Source: Siphonodentalium dalli (taxonomy: Eukaryota > Mollusca > Scaphopoda > Gadilida > Siphonodentaliidae). Taken from it: DNA of 64,000 nt. Below are positions 24,331-35,211 of this stretch, one piece after another (the stretch's first letter is position 1; each line of letters begins with the position of its first letter). The notes below the pieces were generated by a model. The model had not been told where the DNA came from. It did no database searches and saw only the letters and a program-made list of their open reading frames with translations. The stretch is from positions 1,302,001 to 1,366,000 of the forward strand of contig CP136067.1 in the NCBI GenBank assembly GCA_032622095.1. The letters are read 5' to 3'. The position numbers were made by a program, and so were the translations under genes.

Positions 24331-27300
24331 GTAGAGTCGCTTATGTACTTCCGTGGGAATTTTTTTAACAAAAGTAGAGACTATGATATTATGATAGGGT
24401 ATCACTTACTTTGTCCAAACAAGTTTGTTAGACTTAATGGGTCCGCGACTGGAGGGAATTATGGCATCACAAAGATGACGTCATTGTCAGTTCAGTTCAG
24501 ATGTTGTGTTGTCCTAAGAACTGACGGATTCTGCGCATATTTCTTAATTGGTATACATTTTTCTCAGTAAGGGCAATTCATCAACAGTTGTTCTCAAAGC
24601 AAAGTATCCAAATTCACGGGAAAATATTATTCTTGTCAAAGATGGCTGCCAAAATGCCACCAGAAAATCAAAATGTTTGCGATTTTCAATAATCTTATGT
24701 AAATGATCTTCCGTTTGGTAGCGACAACGAATTGTGACAATTGAATATTTTCTTTTTACTTCAGCAGTGTTGTGCATCAATTTTATTGTACAAAACCTGC
24801 TCATCTATCAAAAATCCATTTAGACAACCGAATTATTTCATTTTGTCAAAAATCAATTCCGATATTCTAGCAGTATATTTCAAGAAATGAGCGGAACACA
24901 GTGAGATGGAAATATTAGTACCACTTACGGAATAATTATCAAACTTCAACAGAACTATTCAATTTCATCCACGATGGCTACCAAAATGGCAGTCAAAATA
25001 CAAAAGTCATTGTTCGTTACACCACCAAATGTCACCCGGGCATTCCATCACGAGTTAGTCGGCTACTTTTCAGTAAATGTGCATAGCTTTAATTTCTTAT
25101 GAAAATTAACGGATGTCATATACTGCATACGTGCAATCTATTTAAGTTTCCTGATATTAAGTGAGGTGGGAGTTGAAGAGAAAATCCAACTCTCTATTTG
25201 AAATTAGAAAGTATGTGTAGACTTCCATCTTAGATTAAGGGACAAATATTACCATCTCAATGTATAGCCTCATGTGCTATACTCTAGGCCAGAGTACTAA
25301 TTGAGAAATAATGGTGGTTACCATATCAAATGCAATTGATGATGCAGATAAGCTTTGGTGTTAGTTCTTTTCGTGACATCTCCTCAGTAGAAAATGCATA
25401 TAGTGTATACTATATGAAAGCAATACATAACTATTTATTGTGATATATATGAAGTTGGGATTGTACTTCTCAGCTATAACATTATTCTTGGCAAGCATGA
25501 AGCAACACATCCTTGTTTACAAAACAATAGTAGAATTAATTATATGGCTGTCATTTAGCCTGCTTGTCTCACTGATAGATGCCATGTAACCTTGAATTAA
25601 ATTTGCACGGTAACACCATTTGAACCTCGTTTTGCTGAACTTGGCAGGTTCCAATCGTATTGATAACCACGACATACCAAAAGAGAATAGACCCATAGGT
25701 GGATAATATATTCGTATAAGGAGTAGCGTACCGTATCAAGATTAAAGTGATATATTGTGAATACTGTGGATGATGATAATCAACAAAGTAGTCAAACCAC
25801 TTTCATGCCACGTGTGAAGTCCTTGTGTGACGTTATTCTAGGTTATTGACATCCCAGGACTTGTTTATTCAGTTGAAATGAACATTATCAGGCACAAGGC
25901 TAGATCCCCGACACCAGACGAAGTGTGTGTCTGGTTTGTGTATTTCCTCGTGTGCAGTTAACTGAATACGAATGATGTCTTGATATGAAGACGGTTGGTA
26001 TGTTATGGACCATTGATAGTTATAGAGCAAATTGATTTCTATGATTTAGGTATAGAAGTTTAGTGGGACAACCCATTGCGTGTGTACAGTTCAACATGGA
26101 AGTGGTTATTGGCAATGGCTTTGATTTTGCTGCTGGTCCCAATTGATTAATGATTATATTGACGTTTGCCCAAATCAATAGGGACTGCGCAACTGCTCTG
26201 CATATGTAACCCTGCAGTTTAGATTATGAAAGAATGTGAATGGTATACGTAATAGATATGAGCCAAAAATAGACAGGCGATACTTTATTATATTACTAAT
26301 TCCTGTTTTTTTGACAAACTGTACGGCCACATGGTGTGAAACGGGTGTAGTATCAATTGGTAGTGATGTGTCTTCTGGTGTCATATCATCAGTTTGATTT
26401 ATTATGTCCAATATACTCTGGAATCCAGGTTCTGAAAACTGAATGGCATAATGGGGCAAAGTTGTCCACTAACTTCTTATAACACAATGTGAAGTGATAG
26501 GTGGATTTGAAGGTACTCAATCCGATCAGAGGGTTCCCATCCCAACAGATTCCAACAACAACAATCCTATCAGAGGGTCCTATATTACTATTTCTTTGGC
26601 TTTGTGGGTAAACAATATTTGATTGAGTCGAGGAACCCATCAAACAAAGCTCAGAGTTATTAGATATTAATTTTCGAAATTTGTTATTTTCTCGAGATGA
26701 GTACTAATAATTGCTTTAATTAACTTCGTAATATGCTCGAGATTTGTACACCAAAGCACTATTCAAACAGACAAGGATGAATAACTCTAAAATCAAGTGG
26801 TAATAATAACGCAATTTTGACTGTGTTCTGGGACAGAAAGTATTCCCGATTATGAAAAATAATAGATTTCTAAAATCGATATCTAAAAAATCTGAGCTTT
26901 GATGGGTGGCTTCCTCGACTCGAATCAAATATTTTTGACCCCCGAAGCCACTGAAATAGTAATTGGGAGGAGTTTTATCGGATTGAGTAATTAATTAATA
27001 ACAACTCGTGTCGGGCCACGTTGGTTCCGAGTCACAACCTTATCATGAACCACAGGAAATGAAGGAAGTTTAATTAGCACGCGTAGCTATAAAGGTGGCC
27101 ATGGGTCACTATAATAATGGCATCTTTCGGGTCATATTGAATATGTCGCTCCATCTATATCATAATTTCTCAAACTGTTGTAATTCTGTTCGACTATGAT
27201 TATCAGATCAGTCTAATTGTATATATCGTGCTGCATTCATGCTTCATGATAATCAGCCCCAACCAGCAGAAATCTAAACGGTCATGTGGCGGCTATTATA

Positions 27301-29278
27301 CGAAGAGTTCCATACATATTCACTTGATAAACAATCCAGTTTGATCAGATATATCTTAGTTTAAAGAGTATTTATTCCATGAATAATACAACAAGTATAC
27401 GTTTCATCGTGGACTGGATTCGACATCAGCTGTGCAGGCTTATGTGAGTCATTTCCGGGAATCGTTTTGCATTCACCCCATCTAACGAGAGTGTGATGGT
27501 CCAGAAACACATCAGCACTACTTGTATATGTAGTAATACAAAAATATGCTAATATCGCTGTAATACAAGTGAATATATTGCCTGAGTTCTCGTTCAAATT
27601 TACCACGATACAATCTTGGTCGTCATATTAATGCACACGATGAAATGTACCGGTACTTTATATGAACTAGTGACAAGAAGCAGTTTAAGCATGGGGCAAC
27701 ATTTCTTCCTCCAGATATATCTTTGCCAGAATGATAGAAGTGATTATTTTGTGTCGACGTTCCATTCCCGCTACCAAGAGTACCCATACAAAATGATTCG
27801 TTTTACGAAGACTTGGCTTTTATGGCTATTATATAAAAAACAGGCGGTATACATGTACCATGGTGAAATGGACAAGATTGAAGTATAGCTATGCTATCCG
27901 AATAAGGCCCCGGGCGATTGCCTGGTTTAAGACATTCACTGTTAGCTATACACAGTATGAGTCCCTCGCAAGACCTTTTAGTATACTCAATCGTTATCGA
28001 TGTTCATGGACGTATGGCGATCAAATGCACCATTTGAACTCTGGTAGCTGACAGCGCATGAAGTTGGCAGCTTCATTATTCCCTCCACATACCATATTGG
28101 TCTATATTAAAATATTTATATAATATCAGAATATAATTTGGTACAAGTCGACATACTTATCGCGCTTGAACATGTATTTCGGTTTTATATAGTGAATGGT
28201 ATGTTCTCACCGAAAGCCCATGTGCGATAGTGATTTGCATATGTGTAATGTTTACACAGTGGGATATATTGCCGTCACATTGGTCTATGATTATAATCGT
28301 AATAATTTCGGATTATCTAAATAGGAGTACCTTCATTCATATATCTAACAACGAAATATCGTTCTTTGATGTTATTTGATGTATAAATAAATATAACGTT
28401 CGGCAAATTTTCACGATGCTTATTTTAGAAAATAATTGTCATATGAACTCGCATTTTGAGTCATTGCGATAAGACAACTAATAGAAATGTGTCATAACAT
28501 GTCGATTATTTATTTTGAAGAAGCAAATTTGTCTACTTCATTTTCCTTCTACGTGACAGAAACGTAATTGGGCGAAAGAGGCTAACATTTGCGTATAATC
28601 GAATTTTTGCCGCCATTTTGGAAGCCATCTTGGATTAAGCTGACAGTATCTGGATCCAGTTAGATGTAGATACATACGTAATGACCACACTCATTTCCAA
28701 CACCGATTAATTCCAATTTTCTTAAAGGAAATAGTTAGAAAATAAAAAAACATATTTTGTTGAAAGTTCATACCACTTCCTTTAAACTATCGAATATGGA
28801 GAAGAAAATCAAGGTTCTGATCAAAGAAATCAATTAGTTTGATGTCTAAGTGATTCGTTATCAAGATTGAAGAGAGATATGTTCTCTAATTGTCACCAGT
28901 TCGATACAATCGGAAATGATGTAGACGACTTATATGGAAAATCATCAGTTTGCCCACTTTCGGTCGCCATTTTGGCGGCCATCTTTGATCGAGAGGACAA
29001 TTTTTTATATATAAATATAACACGGCGTCACAATTTACAAAAGGATTGTCCTATAATTTATATCACAATTATATTTTTATCATGAAATCCAACAATAGCT
29101 AACTTAAGGAAATTAGCATGGCGGCCATTGTGACGTCATCAGACCACCCAGTCGCGACCCCAAGGGGTCTAACAAATTTGTTTCCGAAGTAGAGACCATA
29201 TACTGGCTCATGAGCATGGGCTCTATATTTGTTCATGATTTTCCCATGGGAGCCAAAATCAGACATAAGCGACTCTAC
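24331..29278. mobile_element. 4.95-kb TA-flanked element with inverted ends
   Basis: It starts GTAGAGTCGCTTATGT and ends ACATAAGCGACTCTAC, perfect 16-bp inverted ends flanked by TA (24329-24330 and 29279-29280). Sub-terminal similarity continues further in: AAGTTTGTTAGAC and TCGCGACTGG on the left match AAATTTGTTAGAC and TCGCGACTGG read from the right, followed by GACGTCA and by blocks of the GCCGCCATTTTGG kind. It interrupts a tandem array that continues on both sides, so it behaves as an insertion. A TA duplication would fit the Tc1/mariner superfamily, but no transposase is recognisable inside; at 4.9 kb it is large for a non-autonomous copy. It carries a nested MITE at 26512. Confidence 0.7.
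26512..26989. mobile_element. GGTACTCAATCCGAT MITE, copy 1 (nested)
   Basis: Left end GGTACTCAATCCGATCAGAG, right end TTATCGGATTGAGTA. The right portion, TGAGCTTTGATGGGTGGCTTCCTCGACTCGAATC, is a reverse-complement version of the left portion, which makes a long imperfect foldback. Related copies lie at 59524-59896 and 62541-62927. Non-coding. Confidence 0.75.
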
Positions 29279-29280
29279 TA

Positions 29281-29905
29281 TATTTCCCACTCCCAGGATA
29301 TATGTAGGTGGTCAACCGAGGATAAACTGGGCCTAATTATCAGGAAGGCGGTAGGAATTAACATTAAATGGGCGTATTGTGATTATATGACATGTTTTCT
29401 TTTCATTAAAATACCATCGGATGGCAAATAGCGCATATTGGTTAAATCGCTATTTGCCATCCGATGGCGAATAGACACCGCGGCCATATAGCTACAGCTT
29501 GGGCCACAAAATACTCAAATTATAAGAAATGTCCTTCAAAATTGGTCGATTTCTTATTTGCCATCCCCCAGGATATCTGTCGGTGGTCAACCGAGGGTCA
29601 ACTGGGCCCAGTTTTCGATAAGGCGGGTAGGAATCGTGATTATGTGGCCATATAGTGACAGTTTGTGCCACTAAATACTCAAACTGTACGAAATTTCCTT
29701 CAAAATTAGTCGATTTCTTATGTGCCACCCCCAGGATATCTGTAGGTGGTCAACCGAGGGTCAACTGGTCAACGTTTATGGTAAGGCGGGTAGAAATCGT
29801 GATTATGTGGCCATATAGCGTCAGCTTGTGCCACTAAATACTCAAACTATACGAAATTTCCTTCAAAATTGGTCGATTTCTTATTTGCCACCCCCCCAGG
29901 ATATA
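29281..29905. repeat. ~164-bp tandem repeat array, right part
   Basis: Continuation of the array seen at 23721, with CCAGGAT anchors near 29293, 29568, 29731 and 29896 (spacing 275, 163, 165). The first interval is about 110 bp too long and contains a hairpin at 29414-29467. Confidence 0.9.
29414..29467. other. perfect 20-bp-arm hairpin
   Basis: CCATCGGATGGCAAATAGCG at 29414-29433 is exactly complementary to 29448-29467, separated by a 14-nt loop. It lies in an extra ~110-bp segment of the tandem array. Confidence 0.95.
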
Positions 29906-30724
29906 TCGATGGCTTAGAGCTAAAACCCGGTATATCCATATTCATATATTTTGCAGGAGAGAGAAAACTAACTTCAAGCTAAATTATTATGACAATAAGT
30001 GACATATAAATATATATATTATTTGCATTAGAGACATCAATATATGCGCTATAAAACCCCCAACTTCTGTTGGGCGCATGCATATATCAATACTAATTAA
30101 GAAGCCATTAATGAGGCCTGTGTCAGATAAGTGCTTTTACCAGCACTGCAGTTAAGCACATTTGAGACAGCGGCTTGGAAGAATAAAGCGGCCATTAATA
30201 ATGGTGTTTACTACAGCCCAGATGTATTATATTGCTAGCACGTGTTCCAATAGACGGTCTTATCTGGCAATGATAAATTCTACCATGTTAAGTATACAGC
30301 TTGAAATGTGTATCTGCTGTAACAAGACCCATGATTGTATTTTGCTAGTGTATTGCATTTCTGTAATTAGACAATATATTGTTTCAATTTGAGATAAGAA
30401 CCCCCAATGTGTCTCATTGAATGAGTTGGTGCAACAATGATTGCTATATTTCGCTAACATGTTGTTTGGCTGTATCATTGAGCTATTAGCAACGGTTACT
30501 GATACATTAGAATTAAACATGTTAGTTCGCCGTTATAGACTATACATTTATGTAGACATAGCATAGCATGCATTTAGATGGTACTCACATTGTTAGAACA
30601 TTCCTACGGAAATCACAAACCGATTGGCTCCTAAACATCGGAACACAACAACTAATCCTCTAATATGACATAATTGTTGTTATATACATCCTGTACAATA
30701 TAATACAAAATGTTCTACAGTGAA
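29906..30724. other. no supportable gene
   Basis: AT-rich with no recognised coding or RNA feature. It would be downstream (3') of the minus-strand coding fragment at 30725, but no clear AATAAA on the minus strand stands close by. Confidence 0.55.
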
Positions 30725-30892
30725 TTAATCTTCATCTGTGTCCTCCTCTGCCTCCTCGTTATCCGGCTCAGGCAGATAGTCGACGACACCATCCTCTCCG
30801 TTCAATCTTTGGTATAAAGAGTGGAATTCTTCTGGGATCACCCCAGAAGCACACAACTCCAGAAGGTCCTTCTTTTTTGCCGCCGAAATCCC
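30725..30892 (-). pseudogene. C-terminal coding fragment with acidic tail (unrecognised)
   Basis: Minus-strand open frame that reads AAKKKDLLELCASGVIPEEF, then a short Leu/Tyr segment, and ends in an acidic tail EEAEEDTDED before the stop at 30725-30727. The composition is protein-like, unlike the surrounding repeat. The open frame extends to 30952, but bases from about 30893 upward are the dispersed repeat (GAAATCCCGTGATATTCGGG), so the coding part is truncated there. It may be the 3' end of a transposon-encoded protein or of a host gene; I do not recognise the family. Confidence 0.4.
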
Positions 30893-32392
30893 GTGATATT
30901 CGGGCGTTTGACCTTGAAATGACCCGATTTCAAGGTCAATGTCACGTCGCACGGGGAAATTAGGCCTATGTCACTCCCCGGCCGAAAATACCACCCACAT
31001 ACCAAGTTTCATCGAAATCGGCTCGGCCGTTTTCGAGTCCATCGATTAAAGACAGACAGATCTTCCAAAATATATAATAGACTAGCCGATGAGCCCGACG
31101 TTGTCCGGGCTATTCAAAAACCAAATTTCAAGTCGATAGCTCTACCCAGCCCGACGTTGTCCGGGCTATTCAAAAACCAAATTTCAAGTCGATAGCTCTA
31201 CCCGTTTTCGAGATCTGGTCTGCGCATGCGCGAAACTGGCGTCGCACGGGCTCGGCGACCCGACAAAATTCGTATCCGGGCAAGATACATTCACATACCA
31301 AATTTCAAGTCGATAGCTCCACCCGTTTCCGAGATCTCGTCTGCGCATGCGCGAAGCGGGCGCCGCACGGGCTCGCCAATACGACGTTGACGACCGCCTG
31401 GTCAAACTACACACACGTACCAAGTTTCGTCCCGATCGGTCGAGAATCGTAGATTTGTATAAATGACATACAGACAAACATACAGACAGACAGAGGTCTT
31501 CAAAATATATAGGAGACTAGAAGGTTAGCCCGCAACTGGCGCCATTCCTCTCATGACTTTGTTCGAAAAAGTAATTGCAACAGGTTCCGAGACACTTGTG
31601 CTGCATTTGTACCAAATTTCGTCGAAATCAGCAAGTTTTACCCGATTTGACTTTGAATTGACAATTTTGTAGGTCAAGGTCAGGTCGTGGTCATGACTTG
31701 ACCCGTCCAAACACTCCCCGGACAAAAGGACAGAAATCCACCAGTTTTACCCAATTTGACCTTGAATTGACCAGTTTGAAGGTCAATGTCACATCGGGGT
31801 CACGATTTGACCCGTCCGTGACATTTTCGGGACAAATGTACCCATAGGTAGCAAGTTTGGGCTCAATCGGTTTACCCGTCCCGAGTTGACCATTTCGCAC
31901 AGAACAGCTGAGTCCCAAAATTTATTAACACATCATTTCGCATTCAAATCGATTTATGTCGATAAAACTCTTATTTTTCAAAATTTCAAGCTGAGACTTC
32001 GTTTGACTGCGTGTAATACTTATATATTCTTAAAATGACACAGTACAACACGTAATTATGTTTTAGATGGAAGAAATTAAATTTGTTCGATGCTAAATTT
32101 CGAGCGATAACGTTGCGTTGAATTGTAAACAAACGCTCTTTTATAGCGACGCGTCATATACAACGCTCATTAAATTATCACTTGATTAACTACCGCAGTG
32201 CCGTTTTTCGAAACTGAGAGTGGAGAACCGGTGCTCTGAGCTTCTCCAAAACGCCGCGACGACGATTCCCGTGGGTTTTTACACTTAAATGTGAAGTTTG
32301 AACTCAATCGAGCCAGCCGTTTTCGATTCTACGAAGTACCCACACACATACACACACATATATATACGGAAGTCTCAATATATATATATAGA
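30893..32392. repeat. modular CAGACAGA-tailed dispersed repeat block, left part
   Basis: Modules follow one another head to tail. Heads carry the hairpin GCCCGACGTTGTCCGGGC (31093, 31149). Bodies carry AAATTTCAAGTCGATAGCTC, TGCGCATGCG and GACCTTGAATTGAC repeats. Tails end in CAGACAGA tracts then AAAATATATA and a CTAG word (31059-31085, 31470-31520, 32345-32396). A 56-bp tandem duplication lies at 31092-31203. Short open frames on both strands are repeat-derived. The block continues at 47023 across the LTR element. Confidence 0.85.
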
Positions 32393-32396
32393 CTAG
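32393..32396. other. target-site duplication CTAG, left
   Basis: CTAG immediately precedes the 5' LTR and is repeated immediately after the 3' LTR at 47019-47022. A 4-bp duplication fits Ty3/Gypsy integration. Confidence 0.85.
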
Positions 32397-32638
32397 TGTG
32401 AGATAACTACCCATTATAATCTCACAACTTGATTCAAACTATACGAATGTCCCAATATATAAAACCCCAAACTCAGATATTCGTGTTCGGTTCTCGAAAC
32501 CTCACACGTCTTACTCTCAGCGAAGATATACACACAATGAAGATGGCTCCCAAATATGGTCAAGGGAGATGACCATAACGGAAGAACCAATCCCGATGTG
32601 TATTGCCAAACACCTCATCTAATATGCATCCCAAATAG

Positions 32639-32646
32639 TATATAAG
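32639..32646 (+). promoter_or_regulatory. candidate LTR TATA box
   Basis: TATATAAG inside the LTR, about 170 bp upstream of the AATAAA signal, at a position suitable for Pol II initiation within the LTR. Confidence 0.55.
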
Positions 32647-32807
32647 AAACAACTACATCCCATCACATCATGCTTTCACTAGACTCATCTCATACCTAGA
32701 TCATATCCAGGCATCATTCACACCAGGCATCACCCATTCGGGGACACCAATTCGCGGCGACTATTGATCATTATATTTGTACACACTGCATATCTTATTC
32801 ACAACAT

Positions 32808-32813
32808 AATAAA
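32808..32813 (+). terminator. LTR polyadenylation signal AATAAA
   Basis: AATAAA followed by a short TGT-rich stretch about 38 bp before the LTR end. The copy in the 3' LTR would serve as the 3' processing signal of the element RNA. Confidence 0.65.
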
Positions 32814-32860
32814 GACTTGTACCTACTATATATATGTGTCATTACCTCACATAGTATTAA

Positions 32861-32875
32861 TGGTACCGTGAACAG
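32861..32875 (+). promoter_or_regulatory. candidate tRNA primer-binding site
   Basis: TGGTACCGTGAACAG begins 9 bases after the 5' LTR. It starts with TGG as primer-binding sites complementary to a tRNA 3' CCA do. I could not assign the tRNA. Confidence 0.45.
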
Positions 32876-33042
32876 TTCTACGTCTCACCACACAACTTGA
32901 AGTCTCGGCCACTAGACGATCACTACAGAGCAGAAACAATCTCAAACCGCTACTCAACCACGGGGATACAGCCTTACACTCCAGCCACGGATAGACAGTC
33001 TCACACACTAGACCACTGCACCGGTCAACCATAACTCAACCA

Positions 33043-33206
33043 TTCGGACACACAGGAACCCTTCGGACACACAGGACCGCATACCAACCCTTCGGACACA
33101 CAGGACCGCATACCAACCCTTCGGACACACAGGACCGCACACCAACCCTTCGGACACACAGGACCGCACACCAACCCTTCGGACACACAGAACCGCATAC
33201 ATACTC
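33043..33206 (+). repeat. 29-bp tandem repeats in the leader
   Basis: Five units starting TTCGGACACACAGGA (33062, 33091, 33120, 33149, 33178) at exactly 29-bp spacing, plus a partial unit at 33043. The reverse strand gives an open Cys/Val repeat of no apparent meaning. Confidence 0.95.
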
Positions 33207-33424
33207 ATCTGACACAGACGAATCAACCTTTTATTCTCATACAACCAGCTCACATCGTGTATCCAGCTAAAAACATTACTCACGCCTCTTGCAGACCAGA
33301 TTCAGATCCACATAAACATTAACATCCGATTTGGACATCCTTCGGCTTCCAATAAACACGACAAGAACATTCTGTACATCATTCATCATCACAGACTTGT
33401 GCACATTATTCTTCTCGGAAATTT

Positions 33425-33430
33425 GTGAGT
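33425..33430 (+). promoter_or_regulatory. candidate 5' splice site for env mRNA
   Basis: GTGAGT in the untranslated leader upstream of all ORFs. Combined with the acceptor at 43371 it would remove gag-pol and the spacer. Inference from position and consensus only. Confidence 0.35.
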
Positions 33431-33515
33431 GACCATCTTTTCTTTCCCATTTGCTGTCAAATTGCACACCCCCTATTTTTAGCATTCTTTTACTCCTTTT
33501 TTTTTCACGTGGGTT

Positions 33516-34007
33516 ATGGACACATCACCTGATTCTACTACACCTACACTACCTACCCATCCTACTACAATACATGCTTCAAACGATCAGCCCATACCAC
33601 CCACCTCTTACAAACAACATTCAGTTCTTAATTTTAAAACTTACTGTAGATACGCTTTACCCCACCAAATAACTTTATCGCCACAACTCATTAAATATTG
33701 CAATCCCATTCGCATTGATATAACGCAAGATACAATCCGCTTATACGTGCGTTGTATGATTACAAATAACTACTCAGGACATACACTAGATTCTTGGAAC
33801 GAGTGGCATACATTTCCGGCTCATTTTACGGATTATCCAAAACTTATCGTCAACTCTATAGTCGCGGCAATTCCCATAAAACATCCTAATAAATCACCTG
33901 AATCGTGTCAAATACACCTGAATCGCATAATACACCGCCACGGCACTTGGAAAAAAATACAACATATTTCGCACCCATACCATAGATCCCAAAACAGACA
34001 CCGTTAA
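33516..34007 (+). CDS. unrecognised 163-aa element-encoded ORF upstream of gag
   Basis: ATG-started open frame of 163 codons between the leader repeats and gag. The first ~35 residues are Pro/Thr-rich (MDTSPDSTTPTLPTHPTT). The rest has a mixed composition suggestive of a folded domain, with scattered Cys/Trp, and it ends basic (HPYHRSQNRHR). There is no signal peptide, membrane segment or zinc knuckle. It is in the same frame as gag but separated from it by stop codons. It could be an accessory protein, a diverged N-terminal gag piece, or captured sequence. I do not recognise it. No family assignment is offered. Confidence 0.5.
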   Translation: MDTSPDSTTPTLPTHPTTIHASNDQPIPPTSYKQHSVLNFKTYCRYALPHQITLSPQLIKYCNPIRIDITQDTIRLYVRCMITNNYSGHTLDSWNEWHTFPAHFTDYPKLIVNSIVAAIPIKHPNKSPESCQIHLNRIIHRHGTWKKIQHISHPYHRSQNRHR

Positions 34008-34021
34008 TCCTTAATAACATA

Positions 34022-34144
34022 ATGGAGTCACCACCTCCGCAGAGCAGCGATTATTTTCATCCAACCAATTATCAGCATCACCTTGAATTAAACAGGGAAA
34101 CGGACCGATCAACCGCCAGACCCCCCCCACACAGACATTACTAA
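34022..34144 (+). CDS. 40-codon upstream ORF abutting gag
   Basis: ATG-started small frame (begins MESPPPQSSDYFHP) ending TAA five bases before the gag ATG, in a different frame from gag. A C8 run at 34121-34128 near its end is a place where a one-base indel could have separated it from gag. It may be the original gag N-terminus, a translated upstream ORF, or chance. Confidence 0.3.
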   Translation: MESPPPQSSDYFHPTNYQHHLELNRETDRSTARPPPHRHY

Positions 34145-34148
34145 TGAA

Positions 34149-35165
34149 ATGGGCAAAGATAATCAGAACTTGCTATTGTCACGGCTTACCCATGAAATTA
34201 GCCATTTCACTAGTTCTATCCGCGACCAGACTGAAAGTTTAAAAACACAGACAACAATAACAGCACTGCTGGGAATGAATTCCATTATTGAACCCTTCGA
34301 TGGCAAGCCTGACGCTTTTCCCCAATGGGTCCATGCGGTGGAAAAATACTCCCGCGCGATTTCGGCACAAGATGAGACTATCATAAAAATTGCCGCTCAG
34401 ACATGTAAATCTCAAGTTTCTGAATTTATTCAACGCTTCATAAATGAAAATAACACAGACGGAAAATTCACGTTCACCTGGACCGATCTGAAATCACAGT
34501 TACGCTCATTATTCAGTTCCATAACTGATTCGCCTCAAGCCATTTCCTCATTACGAGCCATTAGGCAGAGACATACGGAAACAATTGCCATGTTTGCAGA
34601 ACGCATACGTACCCTTGCTAAACACGCGTATACTGATGAAATTAACACAAGAGCAGTGCAAACACAATTAGTAGCATTTTTTTCCGACGGTATTCGCGAC
34701 TCTAGTATTAAATTCAGGCTTCTCAAAGACGACCCCATAACGCTTGATAGAGCTACTGATATCGCCCTACGCGAAATGAACCTTCGGCAACGCTATCGCT
34801 TACGTTACGGTGAACATCATAATGATTATAACCAATTCCCACAGTTACAATCCCCTCAACCAATGGATATCGACAATAACCATCGGCACATTCCAAGAGG
34901 GCCATCACAATCCACTTACAACCCCCGTCAATCCAAAGACAGACACCGAATCAATGATCACCCCCACAGGCGCCAACCTTCAAATTCTCACCACCCCTAC
35001 TCTGAACCAAGGATCTCCCATCCAAACCGCATCCAGACCATGGATGCAAGATATACTACAACAGCTCAACGACCCCTATTCTGTACATACTGCAGATTAA
35101 ACAATCATACCACAGACCAATGCAGACGTCGGCCTCAAAATAACAACCAATTTTTAAACAGATGA
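34149..35165 (+). CDS. gag: Gag-like capsid/nucleocapsid protein
   Basis: 338-residue structural polyprotein that would assemble the particle and package RNA. Residues about 50-215 match the retrotransposon Gag capsid pattern (IEPFDGKPDAFPQWVHAVEK near the start, a Phe/Trp/Leu-rich helical core, and an RIRTLAKHAY segment). A basic, Arg/His/Asn-rich stretch follows. The C-terminus carries one CCHC zinc knuckle of form C-x2-C-x4-H-x4-C (CTYCRLNNHTTDQC), the nucleic-acid-binding signature. The start was taken at the first ATG of the frame; a 40-codon frame ends just upstream. The stop TGA at 35163 follows a TTTAAAC heptamer. Pol lies downstream in the +1 frame. Regulation is presumably from the LTR promoter. 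Confidence 0.88.
   Translation: MGKDNQNLLLSRLTHEISHFTSSIRDQTESLKTQTTITALLGMNSIIEPFDGKPDAFPQWVHAVEKYSRAISAQDETIIKIAAQTCKSQVSEFIQRFINENNTDGKFTFTWTDLKSQLRSLFSSITDSPQAISSLRAIRQRHTETIAMFAERIRTLAKHAYTDEINTRAVQTQLVAFFSDGIRDSSIKFRLLKDDPITLDRATDIALREMNLRQRYRLRYGEHHNDYNQFPQLQSPQPMDIDNNHRHIPRGPSQSTYNPRQSKDRHRINDHPHRRQPSNSHHPYSEPRISHPNRIQTMDARYTTTAQRPLFCTYCRLNNHTTDQCRRRPQNNNQFLNR
35153..35159 (+). promoter_or_regulatory. TTTAAAC slippery heptamer at the gag end
   Basis: T_TTA_AAC lies in the gag frame four codons from its end, the classical form of a -1 frameshift site. However, the pol frame is +1 relative to gag. A -1 shift would read 18 codons to a TGA (35213-35215) that overlaps the pol ATG at 35212 as ATGA. 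Function is therefore unproven. Confidence 0.35.
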
Positions 35166-35211
35166 GGACTCATTGCATCAAAAATTTCACCCCACCCACC
35201 AACGCAACGCA

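Larger units (their letters stand above)
32397..32851 (+). repeat. 5' LTR
   Basis: 455 bp from TGTGAGATAACTACC to GTGTCATTACCTCACA, with the inverted ends TGTGAG/CTCACA. It differs from the 3' LTR by a single T/C (TATATAT here, TACATAT there, close to the 3' end). Confidence 0.95.

Noticed and set aside
26175-26459. 94-codon minus-strand frame inside the TA-flanked element
   Set aside because: No motif, no splice or transposase context; length expected by chance.
33008-33283. Cys/Val-repeat minus-strand frame in the retroelement leader
   Set aside because: Shadow of the 29-bp tandem repeats on the strand opposite to the element genes.
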